From contig LN913008.1 in NCBI GenBank assembly GCA_001487125.1, positions 1 through 57,051 on the forward strand: DNA of 57,051 nucleotides, read 5' to 3'. The stretch is from Gabonibacter massiliensis (GTDB lineage Bacteria > Bacteroidota > Bacteroidia > Bacteroidales > Marinifilaceae). Below are positions 9,225 to 17,701 of this stretch, one piece after another (the stretch's first letter is position 1; the number at the start of each line of letters is the position of its first letter). The notes under the pieces are model-generated. The model made no database searches. It was not told where the DNA came from and saw nothing but the letters and a program-made list of their open reading frames with translations. A program made the position numbers and the translations under genes.

Positions 9225-9914
9225 TTAACCTTTAACCGGAACTGTCATCAGGGAACCGTCTTTTTCTGTTACAGGTCCCTCCGGAGAATCAGCTCTCTTT
9301 TCCAAGTGATATTTCAATTTCAGGGCCCACGTACGAATCATTCCCTCGTCCACCTTACCCGTCAGATCCGGTTGTGCAGCAATCATTAACTCCCGAATTT
9401 TTTCATCGGAATAGGCCCCCAGGTAATAGCGTTCCGTGTTACGAGACCACCAATCGGGTTTAGCTACGTTATCATTGATTTTTATATACATCCGACGATA
9501 ATTGCGGTCTCCTAATTGAAAGGCATCATTCTCCTTTAACTCAATGCACAACATATCCGTTCTCGTCTGTAATTCGGGATAGTTTTTCAGATGAATCTTA
9601 AACGTATCCAAATGACTCATGGCACTCATTTCGGGTTGCGGTAAGTCATAGTATTGAGCCGCCATCGTGGTTTTTTTCTCGTTCACGACCAATGATATTG
9701 GTTGTTTTTCCCGATAAGGATCTCCCGTGAAACGAACGGACACGGGTAAATCGTACTCCTGCAAGTTTCCCAACAGAAAGAACGAGACCACCAAGGTATC
9801 CGATTCCTTTTCCACGAACGAAATATACCCTTCGGACTGATACACCTCTACCTCATCCGTACTACACCCGATAAAGGCAAACAAAACGATTAAACTATAT
9901 AAATATCTTTTCAT
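9225..9914 (-). CDS. DUF4843 lipoprotein
   Basis: A 229-residue lipoprotein with lipobox FIGC near residue 17. After it come SEGYISFVEKESDTLVVSFF and a beta-rich region ending in DNVAKPDWW and YYLGAYSDEKIRE, the pattern of DUF4843 proteins encoded between SusD and PKD-like lipoproteins. It is probably a surface-exposed accessory subunit. Spacing is tight (10 bp after susD, 17 bp before the PKD-like gene), so it belongs to the same transcript. No enzyme motif is seen. Confidence 0.82.
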   Translation of the reverse strand: MKRYLYSLIVLFAFIGCSTDEVEVYQSEGYISFVEKESDTLVVSFFLLGNLQEYDLPVSVRFTGDPYREKQPISLVVNEKKTTMAAQYYDLPQPEMSAMSHLDTFKIHLKNYPELQTRTDMLCIELKENDAFQLGDRNYRRMYIKINDNVAKPDWWSRNTERYYLGAYSDEKIRELMIAAQPDLTGKVDEGMIRTWALKLKYHLEKRADSPEGPVTEKDGSLMTVPVKG

Positions 9915-9924
9915 AATCTATCAA

Positions 9925-11406
9925 TTAAAATACATTCTGACTATTCGGAATATCAAATACGAACACCTTAGCACTGGGTGCGATTTCAGATCCAACCGTT
10001 AGAATCGGACGATTCAAACGTTTATACATAAAAAATAATTGTCCTTCCCCGATAAACTCCCGCCGGGCATCATTTAACAGAACATCGTAAAAATCTTTTT
10101 CCGAAGTAAAAGAAGTTATCTTCCGTTTACATCCCCGCGCATCTCTCAATTCTTTCAATATTTTCACGGCTTCGGGTTCCCTTCCCTGATGATAGAGACA
10201 CTCTGCCAGGATATAATAAATTTCGCTCATCCGCAAATTCGGTAAGGCCCTCCCCTCATCCCGATTTATATTTGCATCACCGGAAATACGCTGGTACTTG
10301 ATAGACCAATAGACCTCTTCCCCGTACACTTCTTTATGATCCAACAGATAATTCAAGCGATAATCGTCTTTATCGTTCGCAAAAATTTCGTTTACACCCT
10401 GAATTTGCATCGCCTGATCCACCCACCACACGTTATAGTCGACATAATTATTCAATAAATCGAAATTATAGAAAGAGAAGAGGCCATCCGACAAATGCTT
10501 TTTTTGCCGATATTTCAGATCGTCCGTAAAATCAGAGGATGCGTTCCATTTAAACCATTTTTTCTTTACGACAAAAGTATTATAAAATTCAGAGGCATAT
10601 TTATAAGCATTATCTCGATCTCCCTTATACATATATACCCGAGCCAACATCCCAAGCACAGCACAATAATTAAGGCGATATCCCCTGTTGTTCATAAATT
10701 TTCCACCCTTTACGCTGTATAATCCCTTTATACGCACATCGACATTACTCATTCCTGTCGCATTATACGAGGTATCGTTAAATGCCAATAGATCCTTGGC
10801 TTGTAGTAAATCTTTGATCACTTCATCCAACGCTTCCGTAGCGGTCAATTTCTTTTTGATCTCGGAAGGCCATTCCGTCTGATAAGGGATCAGATGCTTC
10901 GGAGCATCCTTTTCCGTTACCGGAGCCGGAGCAAACAAACGAACAACGTCAAAATGGAAAAAAGCTCGTAACGCTAAAGCTTCACCTGCAATTACATTTT
11001 TAGAAACCGTATCTAAAGTAAAAATAGAAGGTGAGGCTTTAGCCACCTCGTTTAACAACAGATTACAATTGGCTATCAGGTTATACAATTTTTCCCATAT
11101 AGCAGCCACAACAGGCTCCGTCGTCTTGTTATCATAGGTAAATTCAGCAAAATCCCCCTCTTCCTCCAACAAAGACTCCGGATCATAAATCTGAGAAACA
11201 GCACTTAGCATACCCCAACTCATATTTTTACCATACAACACTCCCAAGGAAGCTCCTTGATAAATGCCGTTCAACGCATTTTGAAATCCGGTTTCATCCG
11301 AAAACAATTTATCCTTATCGATCTGACTTTTAGGTTCTATATCCAACCAATCATTACAGGAAACGGTTAGAAATACCAATAACAATAAAATAACATCTTT
11401 TTTCAT
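9925..11406 (-). CDS. RagB/SusD family nutrient-uptake lipoprotein (locus 1)
   Basis: A 493-residue lipoprotein with lipobox TVSC followed by NDWLDIEPKSQI, the classic SusD N-terminus, then the helical SusD core (GIYQGASLGVLYG, IANCNLLLNEV, EALALRAFFHFDVVRLF) and the C-terminal LRMSEIYYILAECLYHQGR region. SusD proteins sit as a lid on the SusC barrel at the cell surface and bind the substrate. It begins 17 bp after susC, whose partner it is. Sequence does not reveal the ligand; the protease genes downstream suggest peptide or protein substrates. Confidence 0.95.
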   Translation of the reverse strand: MKKDVILLLLVFLTVSCNDWLDIEPKSQIDKDKLFSDETGFQNALNGIYQGASLGVLYGKNMSWGMLSAVSQIYDPESLLEEEGDFAEFTYDNKTTEPVVAAIWEKLYNLIANCNLLLNEVAKASPSIFTLDTVSKNVIAGEALALRAFFHFDVVRLFAPAPVTEKDAPKHLIPYQTEWPSEIKKKLTATEALDEVIKDLLQAKDLLAFNDTSYNATGMSNVDVRIKGLYSVKGGKFMNNRGYRLNYCAVLGMLARVYMYKGDRDNAYKYASEFYNTFVVKKKWFKWNASSDFTDDLKYRQKKHLSDGLFSFYNFDLLNNYVDYNVWWVDQAMQIQGVNEIFANDKDDYRLNYLLDHKEVYGEEVYWSIKYQRISGDANINRDEGRALPNLRMSEIYYILAECLYHQGREPEAVKILKELRDARGCKRKITSFTSEKDFYDVLLNDARREFIGEGQLFFMYKRLNRPILTVGSEIAPSAKVFVFDIPNSQNVF

Positions 11407-11423
11407 AATCGTTCTTTTTAGAT

Positions 11424-14400
11424 TTAGAAGCTTATATTTAAGGAGAGATCATACACTCTTGCATAAGGATAAGAGGTCCCCCGCTCCTGTTTTACCGTTG
11501 AGAAATGGGCCAATCCCGTTGTATTAAATTGCAATTTCAACACGTTCAATCCCAATTTTCTTACCCAATCGTTATCAAACGTCCAAGCTATACTCAAAGA
11601 GTTAAAATCAAGCGTATTGTATTTTTGTACAAAACGGGAGGTCGGACGGGCAATAGCCGAACGATCCTTAATATCTTTCAGAGGTGTTTTATCTCCTATA
11701 TGCATCCATCGATCGGAAAATACCCGTTTATCCGCATTGTATTTCCACAAATCCACACTTTCGATATGCGTCGGATAAGTATTATTATACCGTTCACCTC
11801 CGAACTCGTACATAAAGGAAGCATAGACGGAAAGCGATTTCCAAACGAAGTTAAAACCGAAAGATCCTTTGGCTGCCGGTTCCGTATCGCCGATAATCTG
11901 CTGCTCATTGGCTTCCCAATCATAGGTGATGGTTCCGTCCCGTCTCACGTAAACCTCTTGTCCGCTGGCCGGATCGATCCCTAAGGATTTCATCCCGAAT
12001 ATGGAGGTCAATGTGCCCCCCTCCTCGTATTTCAAAAAAGGCTTGGCGTATTTTTCATCAGCAGATTCAAATTCACTCCTGTTATACTCCTCGTAGTAAT
12101 CGTTTACTTTATTGTTATAATTACTCAACGAATTGGATACTTTTAAAATCTCGTTTTTGTTGTGAGAAAGATTGGCAAAAACAGATACAAACCAGTCCTT
12201 TTTATTCAATATATCCGAACGCAATTGAAACTCGTACCCCCGGTTTTCAACTTCTCCCAAATTGTCATAATATTGGGTAAATCCGAAAGAGGAAGGGATA
12301 TCGATCTGCGTGATCATATCTTTTGTCTTTTCGTAATAGTACGTCCCCTTTAGATAAAACAAACCCTCTTTCAAGGTAAACTCCACTCCAACGTTCGTGC
12401 TATTCTTCACCTCCCAACCGAGAGAAGTATTTCCCAAGGCCATCAACTGAACTCCCATACCGGTAATGTACCAGTTTTTATCATAGATCTCGTAGATATC
12501 CTTGGCCGCATACGGTTGGAAATTAACCTTACCCGTCTGTCCGTAGGTTAAAGTCAACTTCAGCTGAGAAATCCACGGATTATCGGTCAAAAATGGATAT
12601 CGATGCATATTCAAGCCGGTTCCCAAGGACCAAAAAGGAGCCCATTTCCTGTCGGCACCGAATTCAGACGAACCATCCAAACGACAAGAAGCATCAAACA
12701 AATAGATATCTTTATACGAGTAATTCATGGTTAAGAATGCTCCGAAAAGACGGGTATGGTTATCCGTTTCATTGGTCTTACCCACCTGCTCCTGAGCGTA
12801 CATAATCGAACTCAGATTCCCGGAAGGAAATCCGCGGTAAAAAGCCGAAGTACCGGAAATAACAGACTCCGTCGTATTCAATCCTAAAGTTCCTGTCAAA
12901 TAATGGTGTTCGAATATCTGATTATACATCAACAACCAATTGGTCGTCCAACGAAATTGATTCCCGTCTGAAACTGCCAAAGAACCCTTTTTCTCCCCGT
13001 TATACTCTTTTGCGTCATTAAAAGTCCCCGATTTCGGATCCAAAAAGTTTTTAGAACCGTCGATCCGTTTGGTCAAGGCGATTTGTCCTTTAAAACGAAA
13101 TGCTTCCGTTATGTACCAATCCAAACTAAAATTATTGGTAAATTCTTCGTAATAGTTTTTGCTGAAATTTTTAGTTTCTGCTCCCTCGTACATCGGATTC
13201 ACAAGTGATGTACCATTCCCGTAAAGAGGCAACTCCGGTGTATAATGTCCGGTTTCATCCTTCATTTCGTTATAGGGCAACTGTTTCACGAAATCGCCGA
13301 AACTCCCGAAGGGTGAATTTCGGGCACTTACCCGGTCATAGGTAACATGATTCCGTATCTGTAAATCTTTCAATCGATAATCGATGTAAAATCCGGCACC
13401 GACCCGATTCCGGTAAGATTTTTTCATCACACCGTTCTCATTGTCATAGCGTAACTCGAATCCATACCGCACGGCATCGTTACCCCCGTCCACGTATACG
13501 CTATGTTTATGATTGAATCCCGTACGCAAAGGTTGACTTAACCAGTAAGTATCTACCCCTTTATTGATAGCATTCAATTTTTTCATGTAATTTGTATACA
13601 CCTGCCTGATATTACTTCCATCCTCTTTCAATTTATAATACCCGGCAGCGACCTCTGCGGCTAATTTCTCCCTGGCATCGAAATAATCGTAACTGGACAA
13701 ATCCGGAGCAGTCAAACTACCCACGAAATTGTAATTCACGTTCAATCTTCCGGCTTTTGGAGCTTTTGTCTCCACCACGATCACCCCGTTAGAAGCCCGG
13801 GAACCGTATATGGCTGTTGCGGCAGCATCTTTCAAGATCGTGATACTATGGATACGGGTCGGATCCATATCGTATATTTTCTCGGCACTCACGTCAAAAC
13901 CATCCAAAATAAAGATCGGTAAATTCGGATTATTTTTCAACTTCGCTTCGGAAACATCAGCCACGTCCAACTCTCTCACCCCCACTCCCGACTGTCCTCT
14001 GACGTAAAATTCGGGAATCGCATTCGGATTAGATCCCATCAGATTATTTTCCATAATGCGAAACGAGGGATCGAACACCTGTAAGGCCGAAATTATATTT
14101 CGATTGGCCACTTTCATTAACTCTTTTCCCTCTATTCGAACCGAAGTTCCGGTGTAAGACTCTTTACGTACATTGGCATACCCCGTAACGACCACATCGT
14201 CCAAACTCTCGGCCTGTTCTACCAGAACAATATCCAACTCTTTTTTCCCATCGAGAATTTCCTTATCCTTAATATCTTTCAACTTGATGACTTTCGTTTC
14301 CATCCCGATAAAGCTAACTTCCAAAACAATATCCTTTATATCCGGAAGCACCAATTGAAAACGTCCTGCCGTATCCGTAGCACAACCCAAGGTTGTCCCT

Positions 14401-14858
14401 TTTATGATAACGGTTACGCCCGGCAACGGGATCTTCTCCAAATCGACCACCCGTCCTTTAATAGTTTTCTTATCTACTTTTTGAGTTTGCGGGACAACTT
14501 TTGTATTCCGAATAACAATTGTCTGATCAACAATTCTATACTGCAACTTCGTTCCTTTCAAACACTTCTCCAGTATAGCCTGAACAGTTGCATTTTTAAA
14601 ATCCAAGTCAAGGTTTGTTACCTTCGACACCTCCTCGTAACTATACAAACAGGTATAATCACTTTGAGATTCTATCGACTTTAGTACCTCGATCAACGAA
14701 ACGTTACTCATCTTTAAATTAAACAACACCTCCTGCGATTTCACTTCCGCCCTCAATTGGAGAATAGAAATAAACATAAATAAAATGGTGAATTTCATTG
14801 TGACATAGCATTTCCGAAGGCCATAATCACGACCTTGATAATTGAACTTTTTTTTCAT
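11424..14858 (-). CDS. SusC/RagA family TonB-linked outer-membrane protein with STN domain (locus 1)
   Basis: A 1,144-residue TonB-dependent transporter. After the leader, residues about 45-115 form an STN (secretin/TonB N-terminal) signalling domain (IEVLKSIESQSDYTCLYSYE), then a carboxypeptidase-regulatory-like domain (IKGRVVDLEKIPLPGVTVII), the TonB box/plug (LDDVVVTGYANVRKESYTGT, ILKDAAATAIYGSRASNGVI) and the barrel, ending in aromatic LSLNISF. The STN domain is what talks to a FecR anti-sigma factor, and a sigma/fecR pair lies just upstream, so import probably signals its own transcription. The gene is 86 bp downstream of fecR, with a strong hairpin in between. The annotated ATG precedes a slightly distant leader; the Met at residue 21 is an alternative start. 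Confidence 0.95.
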   Translation of the reverse strand: MKKKFNYQGRDYGLRKCYVTMKFTILFMFISILQLRAEVKSQEVLFNLKMSNVSLIEVLKSIESQSDYTCLYSYEEVSKVTNLDLDFKNATVQAILEKCLKGTKLQYRIVDQTIVIRNTKVVPQTQKVDKKTIKGRVVDLEKIPLPGVTVIIKGTTLGCATDTAGRFQLVLPDIKDIVLEVSFIGMETKVIKLKDIKDKEILDGKKELDIVLVEQAESLDDVVVTGYANVRKESYTGTSVRIEGKELMKVANRNIISALQVFDPSFRIMENNLMGSNPNAIPEFYVRGQSGVGVRELDVADVSEAKLKNNPNLPIFILDGFDVSAEKIYDMDPTRIHSITILKDAAATAIYGSRASNGVIVVETKAPKAGRLNVNYNFVGSLTAPDLSSYDYFDAREKLAAEVAAGYYKLKEDGSNIRQVYTNYMKKLNAINKGVDTYWLSQPLRTGFNHKHSVYVDGGNDAVRYGFELRYDNENGVMKKSYRNRVGAGFYIDYRLKDLQIRNHVTYDRVSARNSPFGSFGDFVKQLPYNEMKDETGHYTPELPLYGNGTSLVNPMYEGAETKNFSKNYYEEFTNNFSLDWYITEAFRFKGQIALTKRIDGSKNFLDPKSGTFNDAKEYNGEKKGSLAVSDGNQFRWTTNWLLMYNQIFEHHYLTGTLGLNTTESVISGTSAFYRGFPSGNLSSIMYAQEQVGKTNETDNHTRLFGAFLTMNYSYKDIYLFDASCRLDGSSEFGADRKWAPFWSLGTGLNMHRYPFLTDNPWISQLKLTLTYGQTGKVNFQPYAAKDIYEIYDKNWYITGMGVQLMALGNTSLGWEVKNSTNVGVEFTLKEGLFYLKGTYYYEKTKDMITQIDIPSSFGFTQYYDNLGEVENRGYEFQLRSDILNKKDWFVSVFANLSHNKNEILKVSNSLSNYNNKVNDYYEEYNRSEFESADEKYAKPFLKYEEGGTLTSIFGMKSLGIDPASGQEVYVRRDGTITYDWEANEQQIIGDTEPAAKGSFGFNFVWKSLSVYASFMYEFGGERYNNTYPTHIESVDLWKYNADKRVFSDRWMHIGDKTPLKDIKDRSAIARPTSRFVQKYNTLDFNSLSIAWTFDNDWVRKLGLNVLKLQFNTTGLAHFSTVKQERGTSYPYARVYDLSLNISF

Positions 14859-14913
14859 ACATTTGTGAATTAGATGAATAATTATTTCCGGATACCCTCC
14901 GGGAAGGTTTTAG

Positions 14914-14941
14914 GTCGGAAGATACGGGCGTATCTTCCGAC
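14914..14941. other. Perfect 13-bp hairpin between fecR and susC (locus 1)
   Basis: GTCGGAAGATACG (14914-14926) is exactly complementary to CGTATCTTCCGAC (14929-14941). The T run (14942-14946) is on the plus side; in the direction of the operon (minus) the stem is followed by CTAAAACC, not a T run. It may be an mRNA processing or stabilising element at the fecR/susC boundary rather than a clean terminator. Locus 2 has a hairpin at the same place. Confidence 0.6.
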
Positions 14942-14944
14942 TTT

Positions 14945-16120
14945 TTATTTCCGATCTTTTATCATAACACGATTACCGTCAACTTCTATATCTATTTTAT
15001 TGATTAACGTCAACATATCCAGTATGGGAGCCAACTCCCCGTATCTTTTCAGATTTCCGGTAAACAAAACATCCTTTAAAGATTGATTCTCATAAGACAC
15101 GCATATGTCATACCAACGGGAAAGTGTATTCATGATATCTTCCAGACGCTGTTTTTCAAAAACGAACCTCCCCTCTGTCCAGGAACAATACAGACGGGTA
15201 TCCACGGGCATAACGGCCGTCTGACCGTTCCGTTTATCCAATTTCAATTGTTCCCCAGGCAATAAAGTATATTGTTCCCCGGCTCTCTCGAAAGCAACTT
15301 TTCCATTTACCAACGTGGTTTCAAGGAAATTTTCATCACCGTAATCCCTCACGTTAAAAGAAGTTCCCAACACACGTATTTCCCCTTGCTCCGAATGAAT
15401 AACAAAGGGAGCCGTCGTATCCCGTGCAACCTGAAATAAAACCTCCCCCTTCATAAAAACCTCCCGGATTCCGCTCCGGAAAGAAGCCGGATAACGGATC
15501 TCTGATTCCGAATTCATCTGCAAAACACTTCCGTCGCTTAACGTCAGCGTATACTCTCCTCCCCGGGGAATGGATATCGTATGATATTGCTCTTCCACAA
15601 CGGAAGTATCGGATGTAGCATACCGGATAGCTCCTGACATGATCCGCATATGAGCTCCCTCCTTATCTAATTTTCGATCGGTCTCAATTTCGGAAAGATC
15701 CACCTGACTCCCGTCTGCTAACGTCAGTATAGCCTTATATGTTCCGGGAATAATTCGGGCAACCTTTTCAGGCTTGGACAAAACAATATTTTCTTTTCCG
15801 AGATACAACATTCCCCCAAGCAGTATGAAAAAAGCAATCACGCCGGCATAACGATAAAAACGAACTTTTCTTTTCCGTTCCGCTCGTTTCACTTTTAACA
15901 TCAACTCCTGATAAGAGGCCGAAATATCGTGTTCAGCAATAAAACGAAATTTATCGACAATAAACTCTTCCGATGTATACCGTTCATGCAAACGAGCGTT
16001 TTCCGGCGAAGCAAGAATCCAGTCTTCCAATTTCATTCTTCCCGCTTCATCGATCGTTCCGGTTATTCGGGCTGTAATCAAATCCGCAATTTCGTCTATT
16101 TCATTATAATTCTCTATCAT
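14945..16120 (-). CDS. FecR family anti-sigma factor (locus 1)
   Basis: A 391-residue inner-membrane protein. Residues 1-90 form a cytoplasmic helical anti-sigma region, a single membrane span follows (YAGVIAFFILLGGMLYLG), then the FecR domain (SIPRGGEYTLTLSDGSVLQM, VLGTSFNVRDY) and a C-terminal DUF4974 domain (RFVFEKQRLEDIMNTLSRWY) that docks with STN domains. It should hold the ECF sigma factor encoded just before it until SusC signals ligand. I chose the ATG at 16120, 53 bp after the sigma stop; the longer open frame starts at a TTG at 16177 and adds an unlikely cytosolic lead. Confidence 0.93.
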   Translation of the reverse strand: MIENYNEIDEIADLITARITGTIDEAGRMKLEDWILASPENARLHERYTSEEFIVDKFRFIAEHDISASYQELMLKVKRAERKRKVRFYRYAGVIAFFILLGGMLYLGKENIVLSKPEKVARIIPGTYKAILTLADGSQVDLSEIETDRKLDKEGAHMRIMSGAIRYATSDTSVVEEQYHTISIPRGGEYTLTLSDGSVLQMNSESEIRYPASFRSGIREVFMKGEVLFQVARDTTAPFVIHSEQGEIRVLGTSFNVRDYGDENFLETTLVNGKVAFERAGEQYTLLPGEQLKLDKRNGQTAVMPVDTRLYCSWTEGRFVFEKQRLEDIMNTLSRWYDICVSYENQSLKDVLFTGNLKRYGELAPILDMLTLINKIDIEVDGNRVMIKDRK

Positions 16121-16173
16121 TCTTGACCGATTTTTATTGTAAAACACTCCATCCGTCAAAAAGTGACAAAGAA

Positions 16174-16701
16174 TCAAATTAAATTTACAAGAAAAATTAA
16201 AAACGTATGATCAAGACCCGCTTTCAAAAGGTCTTTTCCCCTCTTTCGCTGCGTTTTAACCGCATCCACAGATATGCCGAGTTTTTCCGCAATGTCTTTA
16301 TCTTTTAATCCTTCCAAGGTCAAATTGATAACAACTCTGTATTTCTCAGGTAAATAATCCACCGCCTGTCTTAACCGAATAAAAATCTCCTCTTCCAACA
16401 CGGCATTATAAAAATATTCCTCTGATTCAATCTCGTAATGACTCAGGCATCTCTCTTTTACCTTCTTTCCCCGGATATGATTCAGACATTTATTTCTCAC
16501 GACAGTATAAAGGTAATACTGAAGTTCATTTCCATCAATAAACAAATGAGGTGAATGCCAGAGTTTATAAAAAGTGTCCTGAACGATATCTTCCGCCTCG
16601 TTATAGTCTACATATTTACAAGCAATAGCTAATAAACTATGAAATAATTTTTCATACAAATCTTTGAACTTTACACTATTGGCTCTTTTACTTAACACCA
16701 T
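16174..16701 (-). CDS. ECF RNA polymerase sigma-70 factor (locus 1)
   Basis: A 175-residue extracytoplasmic-function sigma factor. Region 2 is seen at EAEDIVQDTFYKLWHS and region 4 at LKDKDIAEKLGISVDAVKTQ, the DNA-binding helix-turn-helix. It is expected to drive the SusC operon behind it once released by FecR. The C-terminus ends in a hydrophobic tail (HTFLIFLVNLI), unusual but seen in Bacteroidetes members. Its promoter region holds a palindrome at 16736-16753, so expression may also be under a separate repressor. Confidence 0.93.
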   Translation of the reverse strand: MVLSKRANSVKFKDLYEKLFHSLLAIACKYVDYNEAEDIVQDTFYKLWHSPHLFIDGNELQYYLYTVVRNKCLNHIRGKKVKERCLSHYEIESEEYFYNAVLEEEIFIRLRQAVDYLPEKYRVVINLTLEGLKDKDIAEKLGISVDAVKTQRKRGKDLLKAGLDHTFLIFLVNLI

Positions 16702-16735
16702 ACACCTATAAAAAGCTCATCCGAAACCTATATTA

Positions 16736-16753
16736 ATTAAACGATCGTTTAAT
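16736..16753. promoter_or_regulatory. Palindromic operator candidate, copy 1
   Basis: ATTAAACGATCGTTTAAT is a perfect 18-bp palindrome, 35 bp upstream of the sigma-factor ATG. On the minus strand it lies just ahead of TAGGTTTC, a near match to the TANNTTTG -7 box, i.e. where a repressor would sit between -33 and -7. A near copy lies at 16861-16876. Confidence 0.6.
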
Positions 16754-16823
16754 AACATTCTTATTTATTTAATTTTCTTAGTTGCATAATTATTTAACAT
16801 ATTGATTATTAATGATTGATTTT

Positions 16824-16854
16824 TTTGTATCGTATATAAAATTATTTATTTTTG
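16824..16854 (+). promoter_or_regulatory. Bacteroidetes-type promoter overlapping operator copy 2
   Basis: A -33 TTTG (16824-16827), a 19-bp spacer and -7 TATTTTTG (16847-16854) match the Bacteroidetes sigma-ABfr consensus. Transcription would start near 16861, inside the second palindrome, and reads into a 36-codon frame and then the DUF1877 gene. Confidence 0.6.
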
Positions 16855-16860
16855 CATATT

Positions 16861-16878
16861 ATTAAACGATCGTTTATA
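16861..16878. promoter_or_regulatory. Palindromic operator candidate, copy 2
   Basis: ATTAAACGATCGTTTATA shares its first 16 bases with copy 1 and has a perfect 14-bp palindromic core (16863-16876). It covers the predicted transcription start of the plus-strand promoter, a typical repressor position. The form is like TetR-family operators, but no regulator gene of that family is visible in the window. Confidence 0.55.
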
Positions 16879-16885
16879 GATTCTT

Positions 16886-16996
16886 ATGGGTAATAATCAG
16901 CTCACAGATCGTATTAAAGAAGAGGTGTATGCCGTTAAAAATAAAATAAACACGATTTTTGGGTTCCTATTTGATAAAAAATTCTTATTTTTATAG
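16886..16996 (+). CDS. Short hypothetical ORF (36 codons) behind the palindrome-controlled promoter
   Basis: ATG at 16886 opens a 36-codon frame (MGNNQLTDRIKEEVYAVKNK and a hydrophobic end, stop TAG 16994) directly downstream of the promoter at 16824-16854. It could be a tiny protein, a leader peptide or the 5' remnant of a lost gene. I do not recognise it, and the only support is its position. Confidence 0.25.
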   Translation: MGNNQLTDRIKEEVYAVKNKINTIFGFLFDKKFLFL

Positions 16997-17021
16997 TCTT
17001 ACTAACTAAAAAACAGTGCAA

Positions 17022-17531
17022 ATGGGAATGATCGCGTCTTACAAGATGGTCGATCCGGATGTTATTGACCGTCTGCTTCAGTTGGATCACGAAGAGCTAT
17101 CTGAAGAGCTATCCGAAATCAATGAAGATCCTCGATACGAAACAATCGATATAGATAAAAGTTGGGACGGACTTCATTTTTTATTAACCGGCAAATCTGC
17201 CGTAGTCTCGATGAAAAACAATCTTCTGAGCGAATCCATCGTGGGGTCGCATCTATTTAGCGAGGACGAAGACAATGATTTTGTCGCTTATACCCGATTC
17301 GAGGAGTTGGAACCTCTCATCTCAACCTTTAAAAACATAAACAAAAGAACCCTTTACAAAAAGTTTTCCCCGGATCTTTTCTCTAAAAGCAAGATCTACC
17401 CGGATATATGGAATACCAAAAACAAAGCCGAATTGTTCGAATTTTTATATGAAACCGGTTATAAAAAACTATTGAGATTTTACCGGAGCGCTCTCAAACA
17501 TAAAAAGTGCGTTATCGTGACGATTCAATAA
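17022..17531 (+). CDS. DUF1877 (YfbM-like) family protein
   Basis: A 169-residue cytosolic protein beginning MGMIASYKMVDPDVIDRLL and containing DIDKSWDGLHFLLTG, the signature of DUF1877 proteins, whose function is unknown. The family's MGM- start favours ATG 17022 over the GTG at 17016 that the open frame also allows. It probably belongs to the transcript from the palindrome-bearing promoter. The final part (about residues 130-169) is Lys-rich. Full-length for the family. Confidence 0.85.
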   Translation: MGMIASYKMVDPDVIDRLLQLDHEELSEELSEINEDPRYETIDIDKSWDGLHFLLTGKSAVVSMKNNLLSESIVGSHLFSEDEDNDFVAYTRFEELEPLISTFKNINKRTLYKKFSPDLFSKSKIYPDIWNTKNKAELFEFLYETGYKKLLRFYRSALKHKKCVIVTIQ

Positions 17532-17580
17532 CAGATTATTTGAATACTTCTTCCATGCTTTGGAAAAAATACAATTTTCT

Positions 17581-17631
17581 CATCCCGGATTCTATATCAT
17601 TGCAGATGCCGTTAAATGGAAGAAATTGTAA
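17581..17631 (+). pseudogene. Remnant of a golvesin-domain C-terminus
   Basis: One frame reads HPGFYIIADAVKWKKL and stops at 17629-17631. The core IADAVKW is identical to the end of the ABC-permease fusion at 18943-22221 (IIIADAVKWVKMD), whose C-terminal domain is golvesin-like. The frame continues upstream without matching the domain, so only the last 15 or so codons seem to survive. It may be debris of a lost gene between DUF1877 and the peptidase. The match is short. Confidence 0.4.
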
Positions 17632-17663
17632 AAATAAAGCGGTATATCCTTAATTTTTTTGAT

Positions 17664-17671
17664 TACCTTGC
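17664..17671 (+). promoter_or_regulatory. Candidate -7 box for the C1 peptidase
   Basis: TACCTTGC, 31 bp upstream of the ATG at 17702, resembles the TANNTTTG -7 element with one T missing. No clear -33 element was found at the right distance. Confidence 0.35.
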
Positions 17672-17701
17672 ACCCGCAACAATAAAAAAAAATTATCCGC
17701 T

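Noticed and set aside
14914-14941. Plain terminator after fecR of locus 1
   Set aside because: The T run is on the wrong side for the minus-strand operon, so it was listed as a hairpin of unknown role.
16121-16177. Extended FecR start overlapping the sigma stop
   Set aside because: It begins with TTG and the family-like N-terminus starts at the ATG at 16120.
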